Below, piece after piece: positions 51,206-64,000 of a stretch of 64,000 nt of DNA. This DNA comes from Schistocephalus solidus (lineage: Eukaryota; Platyhelminthes; Cestoda; Diphyllobothriidea; Diphyllobothriidae), in assembly GCA_017591395.1 (NCBI GenBank), contig WEDG01003327.1, positions 62,001-126,000 on the forward strand. Direction: 5' to 3'. A program made the position numbers and the translations under genes. The notes beneath the pieces were generated by a model that was given only the letters and a program-made list of their open reading frames with translations, had not been told where the DNA came from and did no database searches. Position 1 is the stretch's first letter, and every line of letters begins with the position of its first letter.

Positions 51206-54200
51206 GTTATATAAGCAGATGAGCACAACGATCACCCTGTGGCACTAAAATTCCAGTATGAAGACTGAGTGCATATATTCCTGAGAATATTCGGGCACAA
51301 ATTTTAACTTAAAATGGTTGCATAACGGGAGCTCATAGTTCTTACCGCGTACCCGGACGATTCTTATAATCAGTGCGGCTCTGGGGGAGCCAGTATTCGA
51401 ATTTTGTATTCTAGGAAGGGGATGGTCGGAGTTGATCACATAAAAACGACGATCAGAATCCAGATTTCTCCAGGTCCATAACTAAAAGCCATTTGCCATG
51501 AGATCTTAAATGAGATTTGCAACAGATCTTCAACGGATGCGTTTAAAATTGACAAATAATTGCAGCCACGGGAGATAGGCTGTGCCGAGCAGAGCCGATC
51601 GCCGGCGATTAAAGAAAGTGCCACCGACAGCGATCGTCGCCGATCTCACACCCAGTAGAGAGAATATCAGGCTTCTGAGAGGTATGCAATGATGTGAACC
51701 GACGAGGATGAGGACAATATGAGAAAATCCTTTAAAAACATAGACAGAGAAATAAAAGCAGTCGTCATTCCTGTCGATGGAGCAAATACCGCAGTCTCCT
51801 AATGCTTTTGATGAACTGTGTTAATTTTACAAACAAAAGAAATTCCGAAATGCGTTTTTAAGTAAAGCAAGTACTTAAATAGGGTTGTAATATCGATTAA
51901 CATGCAGGTTAACTCCAAAATATCTCAGTCAAATCTAGAAGCCGGATGCTGAACGAGCTTCTTGCTGACTGACTGCAAAAACATATCAAGTAAAAAATGG
52001 CTGGTTACATAGTGTGCAAGCTGCACATTTATTTTCCGAACCCTTAAAAATTTAAATTTATTTTTTTAGAAAACAGGCACAAACATATTTTTTTTGTATT
52101 ATTTTGGCAGCAAATTACGTCATCGTTAAATTTTACAGTTGAAATTAGGATATTGTTTGGTATTAAAAAATTTCTGAATTGCCGAATATTTTTGACCCCT
52201 ACTGCCCGTTCCGTTTGAATTCAAGGTTTCCAAGCTGCATGCTGTATAGATTCAGAATAAAGAAAATCACAAATTTTTCATTGATAGGACGAAGAGGTTT
52301 CCTATAACTCGTAACATTTTTCAGTGGATTTGGGTCAGGTTTCATACCTAATAGGCAAAATTAATGAATTAACGGATAGTATGAATGAGAATTTCACGGT
52401 TTACGTTTATATTACGTTTAAACCTAAAAATAACATTCTTTTTCCAAGTATAAAATTCAAAGAAGGCATAATTTCCTACCAACCTGGTAGAATAAAAATA
52501 TTTTAGTGTCTATTTTCTATCAAATTTATTTGAAGTTATAAAGACATGGGAAATCAATGAGAGAAATGCATAGAACTTAAGAAGCCATTTTCAAAGATTA
52601 TGCTTTTTGCAGTTGGTCAGAAGATAGCTTGCTCAAAAACCAGTATCTTGCCGATATTGAAATATTTTCAGTTTAGACTGCACTATAATTAATATTTGAA
52701 CCCTTCTTAGTGAAATTTTTGAATCGAAAACACATTCCCGAATTTTGGTTGGCATTAGATGAGATAGAAAGTCGACTCTATGTGCAAAGGCGAAACAGAT
52801 TTGATTCCAGTAGGTATTTTTAATATACTGACTGGAAAGTAGTTCTGAATTTAAATTTAATGTCCAAATCAGTAAATAATCATTCACATTTTCATAAAAT
52901 CAGCGAAATTTTGATTTGAAGTCAGTTACTACGTTGAAGCATGGCCTTGTTGAAACGACAGCAACTTTTATTTTAGGTCTTATTTTTCTCAAACGGTTTA
53001 TTTGGATAAATTTTGATACCTTATTAGTGAGAAACCTTGAGTCAAGGCAAGAAACCAGTGAAAACATACAGTTGTATTAGCAACTAAATTGTAAGAGCTT
53101 TTAATATAGTCCAGAAATATTGTACTCCACAGTTCGATGAAAACACAAACATGGCATTTAAAATACAAACAAGAAGTTAGGTTTTAGATGACCTCCAATA
53201 GTGAAGTTTTATTTTAGCAAGCAAAGCTTCAAAAGTTAGGAAGTATAAGAGGGATTCTTTCAAACCACCCGGAGCACATGCTCTGTCCTCCAAATTTGTC
53301 TTTAGAAAGACATTTCATTTTTCATTGTTCGGTTAAAGGCGTCCCTACCTGATTCTGAGTACATTCCTTTTAGATGTCTTAGGCTTTAAACAGAATATGG
53401 AATGGAATTCTGTGGTGCGATTTTGCAACATAACAGATTTCTGCAAACAGTGTGTTATAATGTCAGACATTACTGTAAATGTTTACATACCTCCACTATA
53501 CCACGAAACTCAAGGCCGCGGTGCAACGAGTTTCTTGAACTAAAAGCATCTTTGCATGTCAATGCATGTAAAAAGGTAATACGTGATTTCAGTGCTCGAA
53601 CAAACAAGAACTGACCATTGATTCGAAAGCCATATGTTAATTATCATTCATGGTAAACGTGACTGCAGGTAGATGAATGTGGGAGTGTGCCATTCCGATT
53701 TTAATTAAAAGCTTCAACTTCCTAACCAATCCAAGTTTTCTCCTGAAAGGTTATTCTCAAAATTCAACCCCTTCGATAAAGTAATGTACAACACGGGGGA
53801 TTTTAAAGTGAAATTGACATATTTTTTAGAAATAATTTGGAATATCAATTTTGGTACTTACTAAAATCAATGCCACATTAGGGTTTCGACCCATTGGGCA
53901 TTATGGTAGTACTTATGTAGTTGTGGCAAAAAATGCCTTTATCATCCCAACACCTCAAGCAAACCGATTAAGATTCTAGTTCAGGATATTCCACAAATAT
54001 GTGAACATTTACATTATCAGAAATATCTTATCCATCATATCCTGTTCCGATTTGTTAGGTTTTAATCTTACTTCTCATTTATTTTATTTCCCCATTCTAA
54101 CTAATTTGTAAAACACTGATTACATATATTTTTTGGGGGCTTCTTTACCTTAACTTTCCCGCCTTACTGATATCATTTAAGCTTTCCGGGTTCTATGTTT

Positions 54201-57200
54201 AAATTTACTGATGAGCATACACCGGGAGGTCGAAACATTCTACATTTATGTTTCTTTCATATTAATTTGTTCAATTAAAAGTAATGGTTTGCTTTGTAGC
54301 CAAGGTTATATTGATTAAAAATAAAATTCCTTGATGCTGATCATATTATCAACAATCGGACCCACCAAACTACGTGATTTCAATCTGTTAGAATAAATAT
54401 CCCTCAGCAGGATTTACAGATCTGTCTAAATTGGAGCTTGCTCAAAATCTTTCGGAATCTAGCTTATCCAATAAACGGGTGATTTCACATTTCCTTCTAG
54501 TGTCCTTAAATTTGCAGGACATCATTTGCAAATGACTATTGAGTACACAGCAAGCAGCCAACCGTATGTTTTTGCCTGTCGGTCATCCTCATGCAATTTA
54601 TTTACCCTCATCAACCAATATTTAAAACTTTTAAAACCTACTGTGTAAGATTAAGTAAACCATACATATAAATATTTTGTATTTATGAAATCACCTCAGG
54701 AATTCTTTCGGTGTTTTGCTGACCATGAAAAGTGACTGAACATGCACTCACAGAATAAAATCAGACGATAGGTAGGCCAATTAAAATCAGTGTTCGGTAT
54801 TAAATTATTCATAACCTTTGCTATTTATGCGTCAAGTACCTATGCACAAGAACACATAGTTTTGATCTTACAAAGGTCGTACTCCATATCCACAAACCAT
54901 ACACAGCAAATAAAGTAAGAAATATCCGCAATAAAACCTGGACTTCTGTAGGAAAAGGACAGATATTGACGATGCTGATGAAGATAACTTTGATAATCAT
55001 AACGAAGCGGTAGAATAGAATGATGGACAGAAAAGCTGATTATGATCATAATGATGACCAGGATGCTGTTATTGATAGTGATCTTGCTGATGATTAAGAT
55101 GATGCTATTAGGAAGAATAATGATTATTTAATAGGAAAACAAAGGAAAGGATACTCCTAGTGGATACTTTATGAACAACAAGATCAGGTGATATTTTTAT
55201 TTTTAAATTTTTACATCACTATCGACATGAAAGTATTCGGCAGATTGTGAATTGCCTTGTTGGCATCAAATGCTTAGTATATTTGCGTGATAGTAGGGAA
55301 AAAGATAAGAGAGGAAAACCTAGGTTCAGAATTCCCCATATCCACCACTCAATCAGTCACAGGAACTGCTTAACCCTTATTTATCGCAACTGCGAAATAA
55401 ATGGTACCACTTACGATACAGAATCCATGTGGCATTGCATTTTATTTTTAGGAAGATCTTTATAGATGACCATGCTTTCTACTTTGGGAAAATCTCAGAA
55501 GCGGTCGTAGAGCAAAGATCTATTGCCAGAAAAAGCAGTTATTGTAGTTTCTAGAGGGCTGCACTTCCCTCGGTTCGCAAGGTAGCGGTCAATGTGACCT
55601 GTCACATAGTCCTGCTTTCTTTTATTTACTTCTGAATTTTCATTGCGATTCTCATTTGTTATCTTCTTTCTTTTATCTTCCACATCCTTCATCTGCACTG
55701 CAAACTGAATTATACTGGACTCTGTGTCTGCCCATTCTCATACAGGGACATCCTTGTCTGATGAATTTAGCATTTTTAGTGCACAAGTTTATCTTATTAT
55801 TTAGCTGTGATGCAGAAAATTCGTTCATTGGAGTGATGATGGTTGGCTCGGCGCTATTAGCACTTTTAGGTGAGCTTTGAGTAGAAGTGAAGTATTAGGA
55901 ATTCTGCTGTCATAGTTCCTTTTGGATAAATACAACGGAATGTTCGCACATAATAGTATTTACTTGTCTCTCACGTTTGCTGACCCCACTTAGTAAAGGG
56001 AGATTTTAGACCACGTGAATCGATTTTAGCCGGCAGCGCGGTTCTAGATGTTAGACCTATTACGATTACTCGTCGTTTATTCATCAGACGCGTAGAACAT
56101 TAGTCGGACGTGTATTAGGCGCTCAAGGCTCACCAAATGGCCGTCTAACTCCAAGCACAGGTACGCAATACTCGGTGCCCCACATGAAACGCACTATTAG
56201 ACTATAAAGCCTGCTCCGACTACAAAATGCCGATGGCTTACCGATCAAGAAAATGTCCCAGATAGGGCTATTTACCCATATTGCGTTATCTCATGAAATA
56301 TTAACAAAAATGCTGAATCGTGCTTTTGCTTTGAAAATGATTACTTAAGTAGAGTTGTCATATCGTGCAGAATAATCCCAGCTATTTCAGCCACATTAGG
56401 ATGTTAGCTTTTAAACGAGCTTCTTGTTCCGGTCGATTGTCTGATCCTTATCCTCTTGAATTAATTTTGGACTGACTCGTTAAGCAGCTTTGACGGGCTG
56501 AATTTTCATTTCGCTCCCCCATGTTTTGCTGAAGGCTTCTCAACGACTTGGAAACAGCTGTCCTTGAGATATTTACATAAATAAGAGATCAGGTCTGCCC
56601 TTTTATGAAAACGGCCACTTTCAACTCGTTTTACATTACCAGAATGTCATAGCACAGCTCAAACACACAAGGTCTGATATACATGCTTGTGCCAACAGCC
56701 TTGATAAAAAATTTGCCCATGGATCCTGCTCTGTCAGCTGTGGTTACAAAAGTTACGTGATCATTAACTTTTCTTCCCTTCTCGTTCACCCAACGCTTCG
56801 AGACAAAACGCAACGTTCGGCCTCTGTCCTGCGGATAGGACGGATCGGCAAAAGACACCCTTTCATGTTTTGACTACATCCAATAGTTTATGTAATGCAA
56901 GGTGGTTAATAGTTTACATATCAAGTCTTTTGGGATTATCAAGTATGGGACACATGATATGATTCGCGCGATATATCCGTTAGTTAATATTTCGTTTGCT
57001 CAAATATTTGGTGCATTAAATATTAGATTTTCTTTGCACAGCAGTTGCTGGATAAGAAGCCAACTATGTGAATGCTTATTTGTAATCACATATTGCGCGT
57101 TTATCGGTAATTGAAGCTCATGTGTTAGAAGGTATACTAGCGGGTTACCCGAAGACCTTCGTGATTTTCTTCCACGCTGTAACCCAAAATTCAATTTACC

Positions 57201-58479
57201 GGCCCTTGATCAAAGATCCAAGTTTCACTCTGATCTGCAATAATTATCTCGCGTTTTTATGGTCCGTGAACACCGACTGATAGAAGACTCACTTAAACTC
57301 AGACGCACATTGCAGAGGCGTAAGTTAGCGTTAGCAGTAACTGCTGACCTGCACTTAGGCGTTTGCATATAATGTGCACAATAAAGCAACATCTTCGGGG
57401 TGTACTCTACAAGAAACCACCCCAGCCGCAGTCTGCGTAGCCTGCCCAACTCAAATACCAATGAGTAAATGGGTTCACCGAAATTGCTGTGGTAAAACAC
57501 ACTTGGAATCCATTTTTTATCAGAGCTTGCGCCATCAGTCTGCAATGGCCGCTCGCCCATTGACACAGTATGCGGGAAGTGATATGATGTTAATTATGAC
57601 AGTAGACATAGACGCTATCCACCACGTGAGGTCGCAGTGCCGGTGAATTGTACGTGAATCAGATTATAGCGGGACAAACTCGCGTCGCATCTAAGAACTC
57701 TCCCCTACTTAACCAATTTGGACTTGGTGGAAAGGCTGATACAAGCTGACGAATTTTGAAGTCGGACGCTGTGACGATCCATCTGCGCGTGCAACACACA
57801 AACTGATCCCCACAGCGTCTACCGGACTCTCATGAGAGCAGATCGGATCTCGCATAGATGGGTGGCTCACAGAGGCCACATTGAGAAGTTTATTCTACAG
57901 CCTGACTCCTGTCAGTTGGCAACCCTGCAGGCCACGACATTTATCTCGTCTTAATTGATTTAGGTGAGACAGGGTGCCAAATTTCTGCGGTATGGGTTCC
58001 CCAGCATCGTGTTTACCCTCCCTTCTTCCCTACAAAAGTGGACGGTTCAAGCCCGTCGAACAGAAAAGGGTGAAGGGACTGATGCAGCATAGGGGAGTAC
58101 GACCACTCTGCTTCTATGTCCGAAAGTAGTAACGGTTTCACGTGAATCCGCGCTGCCCAATAAATGCGCCTTGGGAGTCAATTGAAATTCACTTTTGGTT
58201 CAGGGCATTACCAGCGCAGGTCATTATGGGTGTCCAATGACTATATTATCATAAGGAAGGCACATACAACATCGGGGTCACTCGAAGTGAGTTAAGATAC
58301 ATATGTGGGTGGGGAAACATGAGAAGGTTTCTCCCCATTCAAGTGTAGTGTGCACGCGCTTGTTCCTCTTAAATAAACGAATCAGATATCACGTTCAGTA
58401 CAAGGGTAGGACAGCCTTCAGCAAGTATAGCCTGCTAGTCAAAATACTAACCTGGAAGTGGCTTTTACACTAAATAAAC
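51206..58479. other. Upstream region without recognised gene
   Basis: Mostly AT-rich to 55.9 kb, then more mixed base composition to 58.4 kb. Short open frames (for example 56631-56858 minus and 57225-57566 minus) have no family I recognise, no splice context I trust and no partner exons. Confidence 0.45.
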
Positions 58480-59100
58480 CACCTGGGGCTGGGTATGACT
58501 GGCTGATGACGGCTACTGAGCCATAAATGGCCATTCGAGTCTCCCTTGTAAATTGAAAGCCCCACAAGAGACAAGGGAGACTGGTTCAGCCAGTTATATC
58601 CAATTCTAAGTTCTGCCCCAACGGAGGTTCGAAACCACGACTTATTGATTAGAATTCGAAATCTCTTACCACTGAGCCGCGGGCTCGTTGACTTTTCGGT
58701 TTAGATCAGGGATATTGACACCTTGATGGACGTTTACCAATCGTTAACAGAAATCAATCCTCCAATTATGTCTTAGGCCTCATTCTTGAGCCCCTCCAGT
58801 AGCCACATAGCGGTTAGTAGTAGTAGAGGCAGATTGAAAAGGCCGGCAAAGACAAGGAAGATGGTGTAAATCTGCCTCATCTACTATTAGTCGCTATTCG
58901 GCCACTTGCGCAGCTCGAGAATGAGCCCCAAGGCAGAACGAGTTCCGTTAACGATCGGCAAGCGTTCATCAGCGAATGTTAATATTCCCTATCTAAACCA
59001 GTAACACAAGGAGCTCCAGTTGGGCACCACCTGGGGTTGGATAGTATAGGCTGACGACGGCTAACGAGCCAGAAATAACAATTTCAGTCTCCAACAACAG
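58480..59100. repeat. SINE cluster: three partial copies in alternating orientation
   Basis: A plus copy at about 58480-58555 ('ggctgggtatgactggctgatgacggc'), a minus copy at about 58560-58860 including a decayed head, and a plus copy at about 58910-59095 ('gctcgagaatgagccccaaggc', 'cacctggggttgg', 'gacggctaacgagccagaaat'). Confidence 0.7.
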
Positions 59101-59522
59101 TAGAACTGAATTTCTCCAACGGAAGAGATTTGAATTTTTGCCTACGTTTTGGAGAGCTTGGTCAGCTATCTATTCTAAAAGCGTTTAATTCTAAATATGG
59201 AGTAGAAATTTAAATGACTGGCCAATGTAGTCAGCCTTGGAATGATCGACTTTTCTCCTTTTGCTGTTTGTGGGACTTGATGGCTGCTGGCTTTATTCAT
59301 CGTCACTTCGATGGAGGATGCTTACAAGTCTACCTTCTCTTCGGCCAAAGGAAGAAAAAACGGAGGTCTGCAGGGCCATTCCCTACACAAAGGGAAGCAC
59401 CGAGGCAGTGCATTGACTGCTATAAGAACCCGGAGTAGGAATAGACTTTCGACCCCAGGCAATCACTCGTCACCTTGTGATGCAACCTAGAGACAGGCTG
59501 TTGCCAACCTGAAGCTTAAAAT

Positions 59523-59825
59523 TTGTTTAAGCAATATGTTGCAATGACAGGAAATGCAGCTACGTTGGGAAACTGGATGGCATTTGCACACCTCGAACAT
59601 TATCACAAACTGGGGACTCCGAGGCTAGCCCCAAACTCACAGTTTGGACCCCATATTGTAGAAACTTGCCATAATTTTGGCATTCATGAAGCGAATATCG
59701 TAGACCGAGGCACCTCAAAAGCAAAATTCCTAACGCTTGAGGCATGTAATTCAGAGGCGAGCTCTACCAAGAGAGCCCTAGACCTACCTGCGACTTTTAC
59801 AGTTCTGCTTCGTTATATACAGTAG
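59523..59825 (+). mobile_element. Penelope-like element remnant, C-terminal part
   Basis: A plus-strand frame of 100 codons with APNSQFGPHIVETCHNFGI, then IVDRGTSKAKFLTLEACNSE and TKRALDLPATFTVLLRYIQ. This follows the R-x-x-x-N-S-Q ... H-x-x-E-T-G-H-x-F ... L-L-E-A-W ... S-I-N-R-x-x-D-L-P pattern of GIY-YIG Penelope-like tails, with the glycine and tryptophan changed to cysteine. Probably inactive. Confidence 0.6.
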
Positions 59826-62339
59826 GTGAGCCAACTTATGCAATGTGTGGCCAACATTTGAGTGAGTAATTTACGCGTAAAGTTGGTCTCGTTATGTTGG
59901 TTTGTTGAGAAGATTTGAGTCACAGAATGCCTTTAGCTACAAATCACTACAGGTTTAAACTTATAGATTAAAGGAAAAAGGCGGGATTTAGGTGAAATCG
60001 GAGGGCTCCGGGTACAAAATAAATTTTCTTTGCTTTTTAATATCGCAGAGAAAAGCTAATAACTTTTGTGCACTATGCTATAAAATAATATTAATAAAAG
60101 TAAGAAATATTTCACATGATTCCCTTCTAGGACTGACAATGTTATATGAGTTGAATGAAAATCAGATGCGGACAAGCGTAAGATATCGCACTTTCTGCCA
60201 GAAACAGGAAATTAATTCAGCTGTTAAAATTATTTCATGCGAATTGCTGACGTTTATTGCTACAAAAACCCGAAAAGAATCTTGTTTACTGGTATCATTT
60301 TATACGCAGTGAAAATGAAGACCGTTAATGAAATAGATAAGTAGAGAGATGGATTAATGAAAAATCTATGTTTAATTGGAAGTATGCGATAAGATAACTT
60401 TTTGAATAATATATTAACCACAAATCCGCAATTTAGAAACGCGATTGACAACTAAATAGTTTTTGGAAAAATCTTTGAATATATTCAGATACGCTGTTTT
60501 GTATTTGGAGTCTTTAAATGGGGTATTAAAATAAACAAATATCTAAGAAAACGTTCCAATATAAAGCAGTGATTTCTTCCATTTTCACCTGCAAATGTAT
60601 CACGTACTTTTGGAGAGGTCTCAAAATCGATAAGACTTTGCCATTTTAACATTGACCTAATCTTGGAAAGACATAAAATCTACATATATTCGCTAGCAAA
60701 GTATCCAATTAATGCGCATTTTAACGGAAAACGAATAATAAAACGTTTTTTTACTTGAATTTAAATATATTATTTGTCGACATTTGTTGTGAGCGTTCAT
60801 TTTTTCTCGGAAATGAGATTTCATATTCTTTTTTGAATCTACAAACATGACGTAAACTGCCATCTCCATTAGAACGAATATCCAAAAGCTTTCTGCTCCG
60901 TCAAATGCTTTTAAGAACTATTTTATTTTGAAGGTTTTGATAAAAAATATAGAACAGGATCTGAATTTATTGCTAATTGATTGTAAATAGGAATATCATA
61001 AAATATTAACCGGTATTTCAGGAATGATCTGAACTTAATTTCAATCCAATACCAGAAATATCAATAACGAACTTTTTGGAAAAAATAGTTCAATTAATAT
61101 CCAAAAAGGGTTAGCTTACGCTTTTGCCAGACAATTCTATTTACATTAATTCGTCGCATTTACAGGGAGTTTTCGCGTATTCAGAACTTATTGTTTTTTT
61201 ACAAAAGTTAGTACTGCTCAACAAAATAATATAACTTTTAACTTTTCCTTTAAGTTTTAAATTTGCTTAAGTTTGTTCATTAATCTTTAAAAGCTTTGGT
61301 ACATGTATTAATGCCAGTTTGCGAGTGATTATCAATATTTCGTAAATGTCAGCCTTTCGCATCTGTTAGATTGCAGACTGTAAATACAGAGATGGTGGTC
61401 GGTGGTCACACCGAACTTAAGGAATGCGAGCAATCACACCACTAACGAACCCACCCTGTAACGAGGCAGAGTTCCAAACCTGCTCCATAGAGATGACGAT
61501 GCGGAATGTCAGCTGCCGTCAAGTCTTAAAAACAGCCAACTTAATGCTGAATCAGTAAGAGAAAAGATCGATGAGTCCATGGCCGATATATTCGGTTAGT
61601 CCTTTATTTTTCTGACCGATATTCGTCGTTAAATGCCTAGAGAATGTAGAGTCGATCAAGATATTCGAAACCTAAACATCAGTAGAACTGTGTTTCAGTG
61701 AGCAACTTTAGCTGTTCAGATGATCCCGGAACTCTAACCTTCGTAAATAAAAGATTTTAAGACTGCTTGCAGATACCAAACTGGCCACAACCAGTCAGAG
61801 CAATTTTTATTATTGAAATTCAGTAATTACTTCGTTTGCTGTTATTTTCATAATGTTTTGAACGTCTAAGTGGTTTCTCAAAATGAGAAAAGGTTGGAAA
61901 ATTGCGACGAAGTATGGACTTAATTGCAAGTGGCATCCATGCCCAGCAAGATCTTTTTTATCTTACTTCCTTCCAGACTCAGTTGGAGCAAAAATGATAG
62001 AAAGAAACCATAATTAATTTTAGCATCAACTTTATAACCAGTCTAAGCACATTACCTTCGTCCCACCCACCACCAGCCCCCAATCTCTCCCCTTCTAATA
62101 AACCACACAGATGCACTAATTCCCTTGGGTGCGCCCGAATGGCAATGGATTTCTCAGCAGTTCTGGTGAGTGAAATTCAACTCGCCACATCTATATAATT
62201 TTTAGTTTCCCTCACTTCTATTACATCAGTACACCGTAATTCAACCAACGGGAAATGCCGGCAAACCCTTTCGGATATTACATACGAGCATCGAAGTGGA
62301 AAATAATTATACAAGGAGCAATGTTTAATGGTCTATTCC
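59826..62339. other. AT-rich region without recognised gene
   Basis: No coding domains, tRNAs or strong repeats seen. Long A/T-rich stretches with many stops on both strands. Confidence 0.5.
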
Positions 62340-62404
62340 TCGCCAGTTGTAGCTGTCAAAGGTAGCTTGCCGATGCAAGCGAAAATGCGAGTCCCAGGAA
62401 GTAT

Positions 62405-62595
62405 TTGAGAATAAGTAGATGCGGTCGCTGGGACAAGAGCTTTATCCGCCTGACGTTTCAGATTCCAAGTCGAACCCAGTATCAGAGACAGTATCAGATA
62501 CGGGTAATTCGTACACAGGGAGTTGTTGTAACAATAAAAATTCAGTCGCTATGCCTAGCGCCCCAGCGATCGTATCTACTTCTTATCAAAGGTAG
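62405..62595. repeat. Foldback or non-autonomous element sharing Penelope-end motif
   Basis: The left end 'agaataagtagatgcggtcgctggga' and right end 'ccccagcgatcgtatctacttcttat' are inverted copies of each other. Inside are 'tttatccgcctgacgtttcagattcc' and 'tcgaacccagtatcagagacagtatc', shared with 31693-31836 and 48968-49060. Confidence 0.7.
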
Positions 62596-64000
62596 TTGTT
62601 AAAGCGAGCCTCACGCAATTCACGCAATGTAAGGGAAGGCAAATTAGTCCTCATATCCCACCGACCATTTATTTAAGTATTCTCTGACTGGCAGCATAGG
62701 GAAAATTTTCATCCTTTAATATAATTTTTAAGGCTACAATTACTGCTCTTAAAGCGGTTTTTGTGGATTTAAACTCACAATTTCAAACATCATTTTTAAC
62801 GGTCTTCAACAGAACAGTCGCTATGTACCACAGAACACTTTTTGATATTGACGTACCAGCCAAAGAAAATGTTTACTTGGTAAAAGGTAATAGTGAATGC
62901 AAATAAACCCCTAACCGACGTTGCTGTTGAACAGGCTCGGGCTGCATTCATGTGGTTTCATGCCACTACCCACTTTTCGATGTATTATTCAGACAGACCG
63001 GCTACACTGATTACTTGAATGAAAAATATATGTCATTTACTTCCGTATGCAACCACTACCATGAAAAGCCATAGTTCAACTGGGTTTTGACAATGACTAG
63101 GAGACCAAGTTTCACGTACTCTATTTAGACTTGCTGAAAGGAACAATTTTCTTTGCAAAAAGCACCGAATTCCACAGAAACTATGATAAATACCGCATGC
63201 TGGTTTTTCATTGTTAAGCAGCCATCCTCAATTCCGAGTGAGCCATATTCTCGCGCCCTGCAATCAAAGTTACAGGCTACTGATTCAAATCTTGGTTCCT
63301 CTAGCACGAAGTTCAGATATTTCTGATTGATGGGGACAACCCAGTCTTCCTATATCTACCTCTCGTAACGCTAAGCTCCTTAATACCAACTGAACAGATA
63401 GAATTAAAAACGGTGTGTGGAACATGTTTCATTGTGTATCAAATCCCTTTGTAAAGGAGGGAGAAAATATGCGACACGTCTTTCTCCTGTATGTGCTCGT
63501 AAACCCACTTCATTTTAAAGCTAAGCTGAAGGAGGTCAAAGGAAATTTCAATAAATTTAAATAGCGAGAGTAGTTTGAAGTTAATCTCAATTAGGGGATA
63601 AAATATCGGATTTTAAGCTGCCCTTGAGCTTCAAAATAATCACTTACATCATTCTGTGAAATTTATGAGTAGAGGTGTAATTATCTATGGCAGATAACTA
63701 TGTCTCCATTTAAGGGCTGAAAGTGTGCTTACCTTCTCCGTTCACTCCACAGAATTTAGTTGAGGCAGTCTCTGGGTTTTTAGTTAGTAAAATTAATGAG
63801 GTGATTGTAAAATAATTTTTACCATTATTGACTGCGCATTGTTGACTGCTGACTTTCAGGTTTGATTACTATGTGCCTATCCTGCCAGAATCTAAAGAAT
63901 TTCTATACATTATTTACATGGAAATTGCGTCAAAGTTCTTTAAGGTGTAAATGAATTCTACGACAAGCAACTTTAACCGTTTTTTGCTTGTCTTCTCCAA
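62596..64000. other. Terminal region without recognised gene
   Basis: AT-rich, with no coding domain or clear repeat recognised on either strand. Confidence 0.45.

Overview
This is eukaryotic, intron-rich and repeat-rich animal DNA. The only protein-coding gene I can support is on the minus strand. It is a Jagged/Serrate-type Notch ligand, read from exon 1 at about 41.5 kb down to the last exon I can recognise at about 2.6 kb. I rebuilt fifteen coding exons from splice sites, reading-frame phase and domain order: signal peptide and MNNL domain, DSL domain, sixteen EGF repeats, a von Willebrand C-like cysteine-rich region, and the start of the juxtamembrane Jagged/Serrate C-terminal region. 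The exon phases agree at every junction once one extra base in exon 11 is allowed for. The transmembrane and cytoplasmic exons were not found and probably lie at or beyond the low-coordinate edge.

Layout: 1-2635 lies downstream of the last recognised exon and holds SINE pieces. From 2636 to 25042 there are fourteen exons spread over 22 kb. From 25043 to 41145 there is one 16.1 kb first intron full of repeats, with a dead mariner, SINEs, telomere-like degenerate arrays, a CAG microsatellite and a long hairpin. At 41146-41505 is exon 1, with a C-rich tract (coding strand) just upstream. From 41506 to 64000 is AT-rich upstream or intergenic DNA with decayed LINE and Penelope-like (GIY-YIG) pieces and SINEs, and no recognisable host gene.

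The organism is most likely a flatworm, perhaps a tapeworm. This is an inference from the divergent Notch ligand with large introns, the GIY-YIG Penelope-like remnants, the tRNA-derived SINE family and the style of the degenerate TTAGGG-like arrays. It has not been checked against a database.

The points most worth a second look are a DSL domain with a shortened receptor-binding loop, a GC-AG intron, a one-base frameshift in EGF 13, an enlarged loop in EGF 10, and an inverted-repeat-bounded Penelope-like remnant whose ends recur elsewhere as a hairpin and a foldback element. I found no convincing wholly new system.
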